From positions 124,001-188,000 of the forward strand of contig JADNRZ010000008.1 in assembly GCA_015501605.1 (NCBI GenBank): DNA of 64,000 nt. Reading direction: 5' to 3'. Shown here one piece after another: positions 1-14,538 of the stretch. This stretch comes from Panaeolus papilionaceus (lineage: Eukaryota > Basidiomycota > Agaricomycetes > Agaricales). Below the pieces are notes generated by a model that saw only the letters and a program-made list of their open reading frames with translations, made no database searches and was not told where the DNA came from. Position numbers and translations under genes: made by a program. The stretch's first letter is position 1; every line of letters begins with the position of its first letter.

Positions 1-1284
1 CTTGTCGGCTTCCTTTTTGACACTCTCGGCGGCACGTTTCGAGTCCTCTAGGGTCTTTGTGCGAGATTTCAATTCCAGTTTAGAGGAGTCATCGAGTCGC
101 TTCTTCTCCCTGTGATTGCTCAACTCGTGCTGAAGCATGGCATGAGATTGTGAAGAGGCTGAATGACATTCGGCAAGTTGGGAGCGGAGGTCGATGACAG
201 AAGTCTTGGTAGAGTTAATTTGACGAAGGATATCTGCAACCATGGGTGACTGATCAAGGAGTCCACTAGAGATGGGTGATGACGACGTTGCAGGAATTGC
301 ACGGGATATGGATGATGCTTGAATATCCTGTACATTCTGACAAAGAGGAGACAAATGCGACTGTGACTGAAGTGCGGGATCCCTTTCGATAATGAGCAAA
401 GGTTTTTTCGAGTGCATAGGCAAGGAAGCCGATTTCGGAAGTGGTGGAGGTGAAGAGTTCCTCAACTGTGGAGTGTTACATTTTGGAGATGGTCGCTCGC
501 GGTTCCTTAACCTGGGTATGGGGTGACGAGGTGGAAGATGTGCAGAACCATTAAGCTTCTTTGGTGCTAAAGGCAAAAAAAAAAAAAGAAAGAAAAAAAA
601 AGTTGAAGTAAATAAGCGCACCCGGGGAAAGTTTAGGAACGCGTACCATTGCAATCTTGAGCCTGGGACATATCAAGCCTCTTCATGTTAAGAATACCAG
701 ACGTCCAACTTTCCTCATCCTTTGACCTTGAAATAACATCCTGATACCAAGCTTCCAAAACGCCACCCCTCCACCACTTTCCAAAAGCGCCAATATACCA
801 AGAATCTGAAATCATCCAATCGCGGTGTGTGTCTGGATCGGCAGCAAGCTGTGAGAGAGGTACCATTGCTGCGATGGTGAATATAGCAAAGCTATGAAAA
901 ACGTGCTTTGGAGTACGAAGAGATATTGAAGCATGATTTACGAAATGAAAAGGAGGTGGATTGTCGATTTGAGATGGAAAACAACGAAAAGTTGGAGTGG
1001 CACTGGTGCGTTCATCTGAATTGTCGTCGAGACGACTGAGATGGTGACGAAAAGACTGTTCTGTGAGATAAGCTCTGAAAGAGTTCTCTGAAGGGTTTGT
1101 GAGATATGCTTTATATATATACATATTATTAGTGAATAAAATTAAGAAGAAATAAAAAAAACTTGCCCAAGACGAGAAATACGATTAAGAAAACGATAAG
1201 ACAAAACATTGACCTGAGATCTAGTTTTGCCAAAAGACTTGAATAAAGACCATCAGTCTTGAAAAGGCTTACACTCAAACTCAT
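1..1284 (-). CDS. Conserved hypothetical protein with coiled coil, 5' part only
   Basis: The gene is truncated by the left edge of the window. Three coding blocks can be read: a probable first exon near 1284-1214 (begins MSLSVSLFK), a second from about 1091 to 647, and a third from 566 to beyond base 1. The 647/566 junction (GT 646, AG 567) is clean. The second block holds a well-ordered conserved-looking core (ENSFRAYLTEQSFRHHLSRL, then SWYIGAFGKWWRGG and EAWYQDVISRSKDEESW). The third is proline/serine-rich and then turns into a charged Lys/Glu helix (LRSQLAECHSASSQ through KRAAESVKKEADK) that looks like a coiled coil. The exon 1 to exon 2 junction does not keep frame with any splice pair I could find, so the true start is uncertain. 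I do not recognise the family. A structural coiled-coil protein would fit, but that is a guess. Confidence 0.6.
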
Positions 1285-1421
1285 CCTTGATGATTGAAGG
1301 AAGAGAAAGAGAAATAAGACAGAAAAAAAAGAAAAAAAAGCCTCGAGGAGAAAGTGATTTGTGGTACAAGTCAAAAGGGTAACAACATATAAAAACATTC
1401 ATCAGCCATTACATTACGTAA

Positions 1422-2756
1422 TTAAATCCCATTCACTGACTCTAAAAGAATTCTAATTATCGTTTCAATATCTATCCAATTATTATTCAACTCTTGATCA
1501 ATACCAGCAGATATGACTTGTAATAATTGAGATTGAGATTGAGATTGGGACTGTGATTGTGTCCCAGATGTATCAGAATTGGGTGCAAGTACCCTCGTTG
1601 GTCCTTCAACAACTTGTCCTCGAGGTGATGGCGAAGGTGGTCGTGGCACTTTTCTTGGCAACGTTGGTCTTGCATGCGACAGACTTATGTTGGATGAATC
1701 CAACACGCTTTCCATCTTTTCAATATCCCATTTGGGACTCGTTGACCTCTTAATATCTTCTTCTTCATCTAATAAAATTATAAGTTTAGCATCTTTTATG
1801 TACAAAAAGTAATACCCACTTCCGTCTATCATGTTGATCATTTCCTTTGGGATCCATCGATAGTCCATATTGTTCATCAAGTCCTAAATCGAGGTTGAGA
1901 AAGGAGGATACATATGAAAAAAAAACGTTATGAATGGCACTCTACCTTCCAATTTTTAGCAACACCTGATAGACTTGTTCGTGCATCATCGTCCTCTACT
2001 TCTTCCTCCTGTATGGACCGAGCTGCTTCTTTAGGAAGATCCGGTTGCTTCTGTTCTTTAAATCGGTCGCGAAGAACGTTACTGCAGGAATTAATTGGAA
2101 ACTTTTATCAGGAGTCACCCAAGAAACAACCACGCACCCTCCACCTCCACCTTCTCGTAGTCCCAGAAGCCACTCCTTTACTTTAGGGTCACTATTCACT
2201 TGCTTTGGCATTCCAAATACTCCAGAACCAGCAGCACCCGTTAATGTGACAGAATGACACTCTAGGGACAGAAACGCGTCCTTGGTCATGGCCCCTTGCA
2301 CACTGGTTGCACCCACGTTGGGCAGACGTGTTAGAATGATCTTAAAGTCTGTCATTTGAACAATTGTTCCCTTGTTTTCGTGGAGACAGCTTCGTATATA
2401 TATAATTGAGAAACGAGAGGTCAGGCTCCAAGGATGGACACTTTTTCACCTTGATTCCCCAGAATTGAAAGCTTTGACTGCATCTGCAGTAAACTTTACA
2501 GGGATAGTATTCAACTTGTCAGATACGTTTGCCCAAACAGACGAGTTATCATTGGTTGGTTCTGCCCAAAGGAACTATTAAGGGGGAGCGGAAAAGAAAC
2601 GGTTAGAGAACGAATAAGAGATAATCACAATCGTACTTCTGTGATTTGAACTCTTTTTTTCTTTTTATAAGTTGGAAAACTTGAAACTTGAGCACCGTAT
2701 TGTTGAGCGATATCTATGAGATACTGACAAATCCACTGGCTCAAGCTTTCAGACAT
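1422..2756 (-). CDS. Putative telomeric TPP1/Tpz1-like OB-fold protein
   Basis: A plausible six-exon model is 2756-2637, 2574-2450, 2389-2119, 2050-1946, 1883-1820 and 1768-1422, giving 343 aa. The 2119 and 1820 donors are the least certain. Residues 1-160 follow the order of the TPP1 (ACD/Tpz1) OB fold: a leading helix with a tryptophan (SLSQWICQYLIDIA), a strand pair starting VSDKLNTIPVKFTADAV, a loop, KGTIVQMTDFKIIL, the strand LECHSVTLTG, and a closing helix (DPKVKEWLLGL). TPP1 proteins recruit telomerase and pair with Pot1 at chromosome ends. The rest is acidic and low in complexity, including a Ser-Gln repeat. This call rests on motif order, not on a search. Other OB-fold proteins (Est3-like, RPA-like) are possible. 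It lies between two minus-strand genes on its own promoter. Confidence 0.45.
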
Positions 2757-2995
2757 GAGAATGATAAATCAAAAGGGGGCTGACAAAGAATAATGTAAAT
2801 TGAGTAAAAGGGTTGCGGGACAACCGATTTGCTAAACTACGACCACGAACACCAACCACCAACACACTTGCGTTGCAAACTTTATTTCTACATAACGATT
2901 GTTAAATCGACAACTATTCGGATACAAAAATATGAAAAGAAAAGGAGTACGAGAAAGAAAAAAAAAAGAGAGTAAGAAAGAAAGTAATAGTCCTT

Positions 2996-3663
2996 TTAAT
3001 CCTGTTTCTTCTGATCTGCGGTGGTATCGACGGTCGCGTTGACTGGCTTTGTCTCAGTGGAATCAACCGGATTCTCTGGCTGAGGAGCGGTAGTTGTGGG
3101 AGGAGCAGTAGTTTGAACAGGAGGAGCGGGGTTAGCCTGAGTTGGAGGAGGGGGTTGGGGGACATTGGGTGGAAGGAGCTGACTTTGTTGGAGAGCAGCT
3201 CTCAAAGCGGTATTCTCAACTCGCAACTGATCAACTAAAGCTCTACATTCTTCCCAACGACGATTAGCTTCATCAGCTGATGCTAAGGCGGCATCCAAGA
3301 GCTGCGAACGGGATTCAAGTGCTTTGACGTGCCTAAAGGGAAGATAATTAATCGGGATTGATTGGTTTTTTTTTATAGAAATATGTGAAACTAATGAAAC
3401 TGACTGGTCTCTACGCTCTCTAAAAGCACGTTGGGCCTTTCTGTTTTGCTCTGCACGCTTTGAAGAACTGAGAGCCCTAGTGGCACCTGATTGACCTGGC
3501 GGGGGTGATTGTGATTGTTGTTGAAGGGGTAAGCCTGGATGAGTCGGTATACCACCTGGGGTATAATCTGCTGGTGCGTAAGGATAACCTGGTGGCATTG
3601 TACCTGGGATTGGATGCATAAGAGCATGAGCTGGCGGTAAAACATGTTGAATGGTTTGTGGAG

Positions 3664-3712
<49 letters not shown>

Positions 3713-3726
3713 TTGTTGTTGAGGTG

Positions 3727-3757
<31 letters not shown>

Positions 3758-3880
3758 CTCTACAGGAGGAGTTTTCCTTTTCTTCGAATTACGTTGAGTT
3801 ATTGTAGGAGGATCATCTCTGAGACGCATAGTCTGAATATTCTGAGCAGCAGGATCAGCAGCGTTTGTGAAGGACAACAT
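2996..3880 (-). CDS. Yap/Pap1-type bZIP transcription factor, polyglutamine-rich
   Basis: Two exons, 3880-3405 and 3332-2996, give 270 aa. The intron is 72 nt with no stop, so an unspliced message would stay in frame. The basic region (about residues 139-159, [19 protein letters not shown]) carries the N-x-x-A-Q-x-x-F-R signature of the fungal AP-1/Yap class. The zipper follows directly across the splice junction ([12 protein letters not shown] to [12 protein letters not shown]). Upstream are two long glutamine runs split by prolines, and the C-terminus is Pro/Gln/Thr-rich, as in activation domains. Yap proteins are nuclear factors for oxidative and drug stress. No cysteine-rich redox domain of the Yap1/Pap1 kind is visible, so the Yap1 regulatory mode cannot be assumed. 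The start is the first ATG, 97 bp from the divergent phosphatase gene. Confidence 0.8.
3659..3765 (-). repeat. CAG/CAA trinucleotide tract encoding polyglutamine
   Basis: On the coding (minus) strand this is an interrupted CAG/CAA run inside the bZIP gene, encoding two Gln blocks of about 9 and 19 residues separated by a Pro triplet. The mixture of CAG and CAA codons suggests an old, stabilised repeat. Length variation between strains would change the putative activation domain. Confidence 0.9.
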
Positions 3881-3941
3881 ATTGGATAGTCGTTGGATTA
3901 GTCAGAGTATTGTGTATGTAAGACGATTCAAACTACATTCA

Positions 3942-3973
3942 TTGTCACATTTTGTGACTTTTAAGTTGTCACA
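3942..3973. promoter_or_regulatory. Cluster of three GTCACA/TGTGAC motifs in divergent promoter
   Basis: TTGTCACA occurs at 3942-3949 and again at 3966-3973, with TGTGAC on the opposite orientation at 3953-3958. They lie in the 97 bp between the bZIP and Psr1-like start codons. The same core recurs in other divergent promoters in this window. The binding factor is unknown to me. Confidence 0.4.
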
Positions 3974-3977
3974 AATC

Positions 3978-5399
3978 ATGTCCACTACTACCACTACTGC
4001 TACTACTCCTCCTCCTCATCATTCTTCTGCTCCTCAACCTACTACAACTAACAAACCTTCTATAAGACACAGGCTCTTTAAATCTACAAATCATGATAGA
4101 GTTCCTTTCTATAGAAAGAATAATCAAGACTCTGATTCTTCTATAAAGAAACACCGCTCTTTTTTATCCAGAGTCGTCAATAATCTTGTACCTTGCGTCG
4201 CTTCTTCATCCGACAACCATAAACCCCCAGATCTTCCTCTTTCAAATGTTCAAGTTCAACAAGAACAACAGCCAACAGATCCAGATGTCGTAGCTCCAGG
4301 TTTTACTATTCCACCAGCTCCTTCAACTCCTCCTTCACCAACAGACTCGGATATCATCGTTACTCCACCTCTCAGCGCAAATCTTTTACCACAAGAAGAA
4401 ACAGACGGTCTCACTTCAGGAGCAGTAGTTCCTCCAGGTTCTATAGGTGCTGATGTACATCATTCCCGTTCTTCGGACGATTCTGTAGACGCCTCTGATC
4501 GCAGTACCGTCTCCGAACTCGAGCCCATCACTCCTCATGAACTTGACGAAGAGGCACGTCTCATCAAGCAAGGCGGTACAGGAATTCCTATTGGACCGGT
4601 AAGTTCTCGTGTCATTATTTTTTCCATCATTTTTAAACAAAATAAAAAGGATGGAATCCCAAAACCTCTACTTCCACCTATTGCCCCAGAACATGTGGGG
4701 AGGAAGTGCCTTGTCCTCGATCTGGACGAAACCCTGGTTCACAGCAGCTTCAAGGTATACACTTACCTCCCACCTTCATATTTCTCGTTATTCACTTTCA
4801 CAATCCCTTCCCAGGCTGTCCAACAGGCTGACTTTATTGTACCAGTGGAGATCGAGTACCATTGGCATCACTTTCATGTCCTTAAGCGGCCAGGTGTTGA
4901 CAACTTCCTCAAACAGATGGGAGATTTGTACGAGGTTGTCATATTCACTGCCAGTTTGAGCAAGGTTCGTTGCTCCCCTATTTCTCCGCGTTTTCTATTT
5001 TTATTCCTAAACACGCTTTTGTCGTGCAGTATGCCGATCCTGTGCTGGATAAACTCGACATCCATCGCGTCGTGGCCCATCGATTATTCAGGGAGAGTTG
5101 CTTCAATCACAAGGGCAATTATGTCAAGGTCCGTTCAACCTGCGCACGCTACTTACTTTTTTTTATGTTCGCAATTTGACACAACTTGGTAGGATTTATC
5201 TCAACTCGGCAGGCCCATTGCAGATACCATCATCCTTGACAACTCGCCCGCGTCGTACATTTTCCATCCCAACAACGCTGTTCCTGTTTCTTCTTGGTTT
5301 AATGACCCTCATGACGCAGAACTCACAGATTTGATACCATTCCTTGCTGACCTGACCACCGTGCCTGACGTGCGGGGAATACTTGACGGCGCACGGTAA
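3978..5399 (+). CDS. Psr1/Psr2-like HAD phosphatase (FCP1/SCP family)
   Basis: Five exons, 3978-4598, 4650-4754, 4815-4964, 5030-5128 and 5193-5399, give 393 aa. All four introns are phase 0. The catalytic DxDx(T) motif is at about residues 231-235 ([11 protein letters not shown]), followed by [33 protein letters not shown] and the terminal [16 protein letters not shown] block. That block is diagnostic of the SCP/Psr group of CTD-type Ser phosphatases. Yeast Psr1/2 sit at the plasma membrane and activate the general stress response with Whi2. The first 200 residues are a low-complexity Ser/Thr/Pro region, as in yeast Psr proteins. Nem1 and FCP1 are less likely, because there is no transmembrane segment or BRCT domain. 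The ATG at 3978 directly follows three GTCACA-type motifs. Confidence 0.88.
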
Positions 5400-5793
5400 A
5401 TATACCACATTTGATACCTTTTTTTTTTCCCTTGCTTCCTTTTTACTCTCGCGGTCATGGAGGACTATGGTCCAAACTATCTCCTGTATACCACAATGAA
5501 GGCCATTGACGGTAACGACCTTCTGTTTTTTATACCCCATAGCACAAGTCATAATTAGTGATAGAATGTGCTCATGGAAACATGGGTGGAAATTATCGGA
5601 TATAATTGGGTGCCAAATACCACAAAGTACTAGTAGTCATTCGCTCTTCGCTCTTTTTCTCTCTTCGCTTGCCCCACGCTGTACAAAATGTTTTCCCTAG
5701 TTTCAACTGGATATATGTTCGTTAAGAAAAAAAGAGAAAAAAAAAGTTGAGAGCGCGGCGAATAAAAATAGACGAAAGACGCGACTTACCTGA

Positions 5794-6129
5794 CTAGTGT
5801 GAAAGATATTTTCTACCCTTTGCCATACGACGACTGAGAATCTTGCGACCACCAACTGAACGTTTCCTTGCCAGAAAACCGTGCTTGCGTTTTCTCTTTC
5901 TTTGAGATGGTTGATACTCTGTTCCGCGTTGGGCAAAACGCTGTTGAAGTTGGTAGAAAGGTGAAGCGGTGATGAGTGAAGTAGTTGGAGTCGTTTGTCT
6001 TGCAAGAGTTGGTAAGAAAAGTTGATGGTGTTGTATGGTTGTAGCCCTAAGAGTGCTCGATATTGCAACTACTGGTAGAGTCGGTGGTCTTGTAATTAAG
6101 GAGAGCAAAGAACGGGAAATACGAGGCAT
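5794..6129 (-). CDS. MRPL34: Mitochondrial large-subunit ribosomal protein bL34m
   Basis: Single exon, 111 aa. The C-terminal 44 residues are a textbook bL34 domain: [20 protein letters not shown] followed by [20 protein letters not shown]. This small, extremely basic protein sits near the mitoribosome peptide exit region. The first 65 residues are Ser/Thr/Arg-rich and almost free of acids ([16 protein letters not shown]), fitting a matrix-targeting presequence. I chose the ATG at 6129 because the reading frame upstream has no other ATG. It is divergent from alanyl-tRNA synthetase with 65 bp between outermost start codons, so the two genes share a promoter and both serve mitochondrial translation. 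Confidence 0.9.
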   Translation of the reverse strand: MPRISRSLLSLITRPPTLPVVAISSTLRATTIQHHQLFLPTLARQTTPTTSLITASPFYQLQQRFAQRGTEYQPSQRKRKRKHGFLARKRSVGGRKILSRRMAKGRKYLSH

Positions 6130-6156
6130 AATTATTGTAAGAAGGAAAGTTGAGTG

Positions 6157-6170
6157 TGTGACATGTGACA
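6157..6170. promoter_or_regulatory. Tandem TGTGACA motifs in bL34m/ALA1 promoter
   Basis: TGTGACA is present twice in direct order at 6157-6163 and 6164-6170. The site is between the bL34m ATG (6129) and the upstream ATG of the alanyl-tRNA synthetase (6195). Position and repetition suggest a bidirectional promoter element; no factor is assigned. Confidence 0.4.
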
Positions 6171-6194
6171 CTTGTGGTTTAGTTTCTAGGAGTC

Positions 6195-9742
<3,548 letters not shown>

Positions 9743-10150
9743 TATAACATTCATACCATCATTTCGGGTTTTTGGCTCTGCTTAAATATCATTTTCGATT
9801 CTCTCTCGTCGTATCTATTCATTTGTTTTTTTTCTTTTGCTGCTTGCTTCCTTTGCTTTCGATCGCCATCACATCCCCCACTTATTCCATCAATCCATCA
9901 GCATAGACTTACAACAAATCACTGTGTTTCATATAGCTCAATAACATCCTACTATTTCCACTACCTAAATAATGCAATATACAGGAAGATAGCAAAACAA
10001 ACCGGTTTAAAAGGTACTACAGGAATAGAGACACATTGGTAACGTTGGCAAAACAACAATAAATCAAGAAATACAGGGGAAGGGGGGTAACGCTCGGGTT
10101 GAAAAAAATAAATTGATAAATAAAATAAAAGATGAATAGAGAAAAATAGA
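9743..10150. other. Convergent intergenic region, 3' ends of ALA1 and RAD21
   Basis: About 400 bp between two stop codons facing each other. It is AT-rich with T-rich then A-rich tracts, as expected for overlapping 3' UTR and polyadenylation sequences on both strands. No coding pattern, tRNA fold or repeat was seen. Confidence 0.6.
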
Positions 10151-12485
10151 TCATGAAGCATCCACCTCGAGTTCGTTATGAGGGTTCTGGTGTTCCCATA
10201 ATTTGGGTTTACCGTGGATGGTAATGTCAGCGAAAGGTTTAGGCTGAGAAACCTTCAAGCAATCACGCGTTCCGAGAACAAGCAACTCGAAGAAGAAAGA
10301 CGAAGCTGCACGGCGGGAGGCCTGGGGAAGAGGCCTGTCAGTTGAAACTCGCGAGGAATAGTGTATCTCAACACACCTTGTCAGTCATTGTTCTGAACGA
10401 CAGTGATTTGTCTTCTTCTGCGTCCTCTTCCGTTTCCGTGGGGCTGAGCTCTTTTCTGATCAAACCCAGGGCTTTAACTGTGTTCTTGCTGTAACCCGAC
10501 TTGTCAGTTGCGACAATCTCGGCATCCTGTGATTGAGTCCCTTGAGTCGCTTGAAGTGCAGTATCAAAAATAGAAACCGGGCAGGCAGCATCTCCAGGAA
10601 CATGGTCAGCTTCTTCGGGTGCAAGGGAAGACATACGACTCTTGCTTCGGTCGGTCATGACGGATCTAGCGCGCTCATTGTTCCCAAGCTCAAAGTTGAC
10701 TTCTGGTACATCGAGTTGGAAGTCATCGACCAGGGGTTGCTCTTCTGGGAACTCGAAGCTTGCATCCAATGGTCGGGCATTGGGGTCCAGGTCCAGGGGA
10801 CCCTGGCTAAGCGCCACACTTTCTGCTCTGCGAGCCTCTTCGACTTCCTCTTCCGCACGAGCACGCTTGCTGGGACTGCTTGGACCGTCTTGCTTACGTT
10901 TCTTGGCAGAACCGCCATCCATAGGATGCATGAAGAGAGCCGAAAGCTCAGGGTTTAAACCTGGCGGTGCGTTGGACATGAATCCGGCATGACCTTTCAC
11001 TTGTGTAGGCAAGAAATAGCCCAAGGGGTCGTCGCGGATGTCAAGCAACCGCATGACGATTGCTGAGCGAGGAAGGAAACGTTGTTTGGTCATAATACTA
11101 TCCGTGTCCGTATTGAGAGGGTTTGCGTTGCCTGCAAGTCGGCCCCGATTGTTCGTCGCATTTTGAAGTTCGGTGACAGAGTCAATGATCTGCTTCTTGT
11201 CCTTGATCTTTTTCTTAGGTTTCTCGACGGGAGCGCCAGCGACGTCGACGTCCATAGCATCTTCTGTTTGCTCAATTGGTGGGGGGGTCGCGGGGGGTTC
11301 TGTGAGGGGTGATGCTGAAACAATGCTTAAAAAGACATCCGAAAGTAAATAACACAGTTTGCAACGTACATTCTCGAGAAGATTCTCGTGTTTGGCCTGG
11401 GGTAGGCTCGTTCTGGGGCACAGGAACATCATCAAAGCCGATTCCAAGCTCTCCAAAATCCCCGATATCTCCAAGGTCAAGATCCGGGAATGTATCAACG
11501 TCCATGTTCATTCCATTGTCAAAGGGTTGCTGAGATGGCTCCCTACTTTTGCTCATATGAGAAAAGAGGTCATCCTTTGCAAAATCGGGACGGCCAAAGG
11601 CATCAATATCAATGGATTCATGGTCAATGAAGGCGTCACGTCCAACTCCGACACTTTCATGAGCACTCATATGGTTTGATTGGTCATGCCTTCCCTCATT
11701 CTGCGCCTCGTCGTCCCAGTCAATACCAAGATCCAAATCATTAAAGTCCTGAGAGCCAATGCCATCTGAGGGGCCAATGTCAAATGGGTCTGCCTCCCCG
11801 AAGTTGTGGAAGTCGTCCGCAGTTCGAAGGGTAATGTCGTCAATGTGGGCCTGATGATGACCTTGACGTTGAACGGGTCTCTCTTCAAAGTCCATGTCCC
11901 TAAGGGACGGTGAGCACATGTAATAACATGAAGATAGCTAAGGCATTACCAATTAACATCGGGAAGTAAGAGGTCTAGCCCAATTCCATTGGGTTGCAGT
12001 GTAATGGCGGTTTTGTTAACTGTGAGTTGATCTTCAGTTAGATCGACGACACCAGGTCGGAAAGCCTAAAACCAGTTAGCAAACGTCCTATTCATCTAAA
12101 GATGAAGATGAATTGGCACCATTTTAATCTTCAACAACGCTTCATTACAGTCATCCAATAAATACTTAGCCTTGCGGCCATAGATGCGAACAACTCCTAA
12201 CAACAGTTGGCCACTTAGACGCAACGCCATGAGTTCAATTTCTTGGCTCATAATAGCATCTATTCATTATTTAACGATGACCAAGATCATAGAGATGGCA
12301 GACAACGCACCGACAGACTGCTCAATATCGGTTTGGAGGGTTTGGCTCTTGGAGAGTTTGCGCTCCATATGAGCTGCAATCCATACCTTCCCAAGAGCGC
12401 CACGACGCGATAAAATTGTTTCTGAATAAAACTAAATAAGAAATTAGCCAGTAAACTTGTATAGATAAGAAAAATTGTGTACCAT
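10151..12485 (-). CDS. RAD21: Cohesin kleisin subunit Rad21/Scc1
   Basis: Seven coding exons: 12485-12483, 12431-12311, 12259-12120, 12065-11950, 11899-11370, 11314-10377, 10321-10151, giving 672 aa. The first coding exon holds only the ATG, and exon 2 then opens with [20 protein letters not shown]. The N-terminal Smc3-binding domain runs through [39 protein letters not shown] and [16 protein letters not shown] to LPDVNWDMDFEER. The C-terminal winged helix that binds Smc1 is compact (about the last 57 residues, [20 protein letters not shown]). The middle is long, acidic and disordered, with candidate separase sites not resolved by eye. The kleisin closes the cohesin ring and holds sister chromatids. 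Its length and strong N-terminus favour mitotic Rad21 over meiotic Rec8. It is divergent from the PPR gene across 134 bp. Confidence 0.95.
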
Positions 12486-12619
12486 GGCGAAGGTGGTCGG
12501 GAACAAGAGGCGCGTTTCTCAAAGTTGACCTGGGAGCCATTGTTGAAACACGTGTTACGTAATCCATTGTAACATTCCCTTTGTGCTTCTTAATTTTCGT
12601 GTTTTGTTCAACAGAAATA

Positions 12620-14335
12620 ATGTTCACCGTCAGACTTGGTCAACGTGCTCTACGTTCAGCAACGTTGGTTCATATAGGTATACACTAATTTCTCTTTTAT
12701 TTATTTATTTTTCTTACATTATTTCTAGCACGCGCTGTTTCAACTCAATCAACAGTCCGACATGCTGTTGCTCAACAGTCTACTTCATTGGCAGACCTAC
12801 AAGCTATTCCTTCAGACCATGCATCACAGCTACTCTCAGCAGTATCTGCAAATAGGCCAGTAGATACCTTCAAAATAATCCGTCGCATGAAACAGTCTGG
12901 TGTGAAACCCAACCTCACCATCTACAACCAACTCCTTGAGATATCCGCACAAAACCAGTTGTGGTTTATTTCATGGGCCATACTCGATGATATGCTGAAC
13001 GTTGGGGTTGAACCTTCGGAGAAAACATTCGCTGAGCTGATTGCTGTAAGTCCATGTTGCATTTCTTTGCACTTCACGATCGGCTAAACTGGAACTGACC
13101 TTCGCACAGGCTCAGCGCAAATGTCCACCACAAAACATTCGAGCTGCTTGGAATAAAATGAAAGAGCTGGGAACTGAACCATCTGTATCCGCTTATAGCA
13201 CTATTCTGGACTACTGGGTGTTCAATGGACGGATAGAAATGGCTCTGAGCAGTTTTTTGGACATGAAGGCCCTAAATGTCGTTCCCGAACTACAGGTCGC
13301 TCAAAGGCTTGTGGTCGCTGTAGCCAAAGCAGGTTACGCCAGCCTTTCCCTTGACATTTTGACCTACTTTGAAGCACTATCACCGCGAAAAATGTCGGAG
13401 AGGGTCTGGTTAGCTTGTCTCGAGTCGTCGGCTAAAAACCTTGAGGTGTGTGATGTTACCCCTCTCTCCTTTTCATGTCCTTATTCCAACACTTCCAATA
13501 GCTCAAAAATACTCAAACATGTTGGAATCAAGTTGTTCACGAGGGTACCCAGCTACCTAGCGAATCTATCTGCATGGCAGTCCTAAACACAGCCGTCCGA
13601 CACGGAGACCCAGATCTCGCAACCGAGGTTCTACATCTTTTAAAACAAATTGGCGTCGAGTGGGAGGAACACCACTTCGCCGCTCTCATTGAGGCACTTT
13701 GCAATAGCGGAAAGCTTAAGGAGGCGATCATAACCATGCAAATCATGCGTACAAACGACATTATTCCGGGTTCCAGCACGATTGCATCACTTTCTAAACA
13801 CATCTCGCGTGATGTCGAAAAACTAGATGCGGCCTGGTCAACAATTGACGAAATTCATCACTCCGAAAGCGTTGTCGGTCTCGATGGCATTAAAGTCATT
13901 ATACAAGCATCCGTCGAACTCGGGGACCTTCAACGCGCCATTGGGGTTTATAAGTCACTGTCTGACTACGATCTCAAACCAGACGCGACAGTGTTCAATA
14001 CTCTGCTGGAGGGCTGTGTTATTGCTCGTCATCGTCCTTTGGGGGATCTACTGTTGCAAGAGATGAAGGAATCCGGTGTCAAGGCTGATATCGAAACCTA
14101 TACCAAGGCCATTCAGCTATGTCTGACCCAGGACGTCTACGAAGATGCTTTCTTCTATCTTGAGGAGATGAAAGCGGCTGGATTCGTACCGCCGGCATCT
14201 TTATACCAACAAATGTTCGATAAATGTTCGATGTCAGGGGATTCTCGGAGCGGCATGGTGCTACAAGAGCTGGTGGAGTGTGGATATAATCTTCAGACCA
14301 ACAGCAAGCCCAAGAGAAGGGATTTTAGAAAGTAG
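12620..14335 (+). CDS. Mitochondrial pentatricopeptide repeat (PPR) protein
   Basis: Four exons, 12620-12677, 12729-13045, 13110-13445 and 13502-14335, give 514 aa. The first 45 residues (MFTVRLGQRALRSATLVHIA...) are basic, lack acids and look like a mitochondrial presequence. Repeating helical pairs of about 35 residues follow: VDTFKIIRRMKQSGVKPNLT, AWNKMKELGTEPSVSAYSTI, AIGVYKSLSDYDLKPDATVF, LLLQEMKESGVKADIETYTK. These match the PPR consensus with its 'G.kPd..Ty' ends. PPR proteins bind organellar RNA and act in processing, stability or translation. The RNA target cannot be told from sequence. It shares a promoter with RAD21. Confidence 0.88.
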
Positions 14336-14538
14336 CTATACACAGTTGTTCCAGACAATTTAATTATCTTTATTACGATTACCTAAACGGTGGTATTGGT
14401 AGCCGATCGCGTTCAAGTCGCGCCATCTTGACAACTTCTTAGCATCCTCAACAAATATAAGTAACATGGTTGTTACTTTGAGAGAAGGTGATACTTTCTT
14501 GATTATCGTCAGCTCAATACTTCAAGTACTACGACAAG

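Noticed and set aside
1820..1883. Uninterrupted reading of the TPP1-like gene through YYFLYIKDAKLIILL
   Set aside because: Possible, but the segment is AT-rich with intron-like ends (GTGGGT...TTAG), and removal restores an acidic run, so splicing is preferred.
6130..6171. Longer bL34m starting upstream of 6129
   Set aside because: The extension has no ATG and would run through the TGTGACA promoter repeats.
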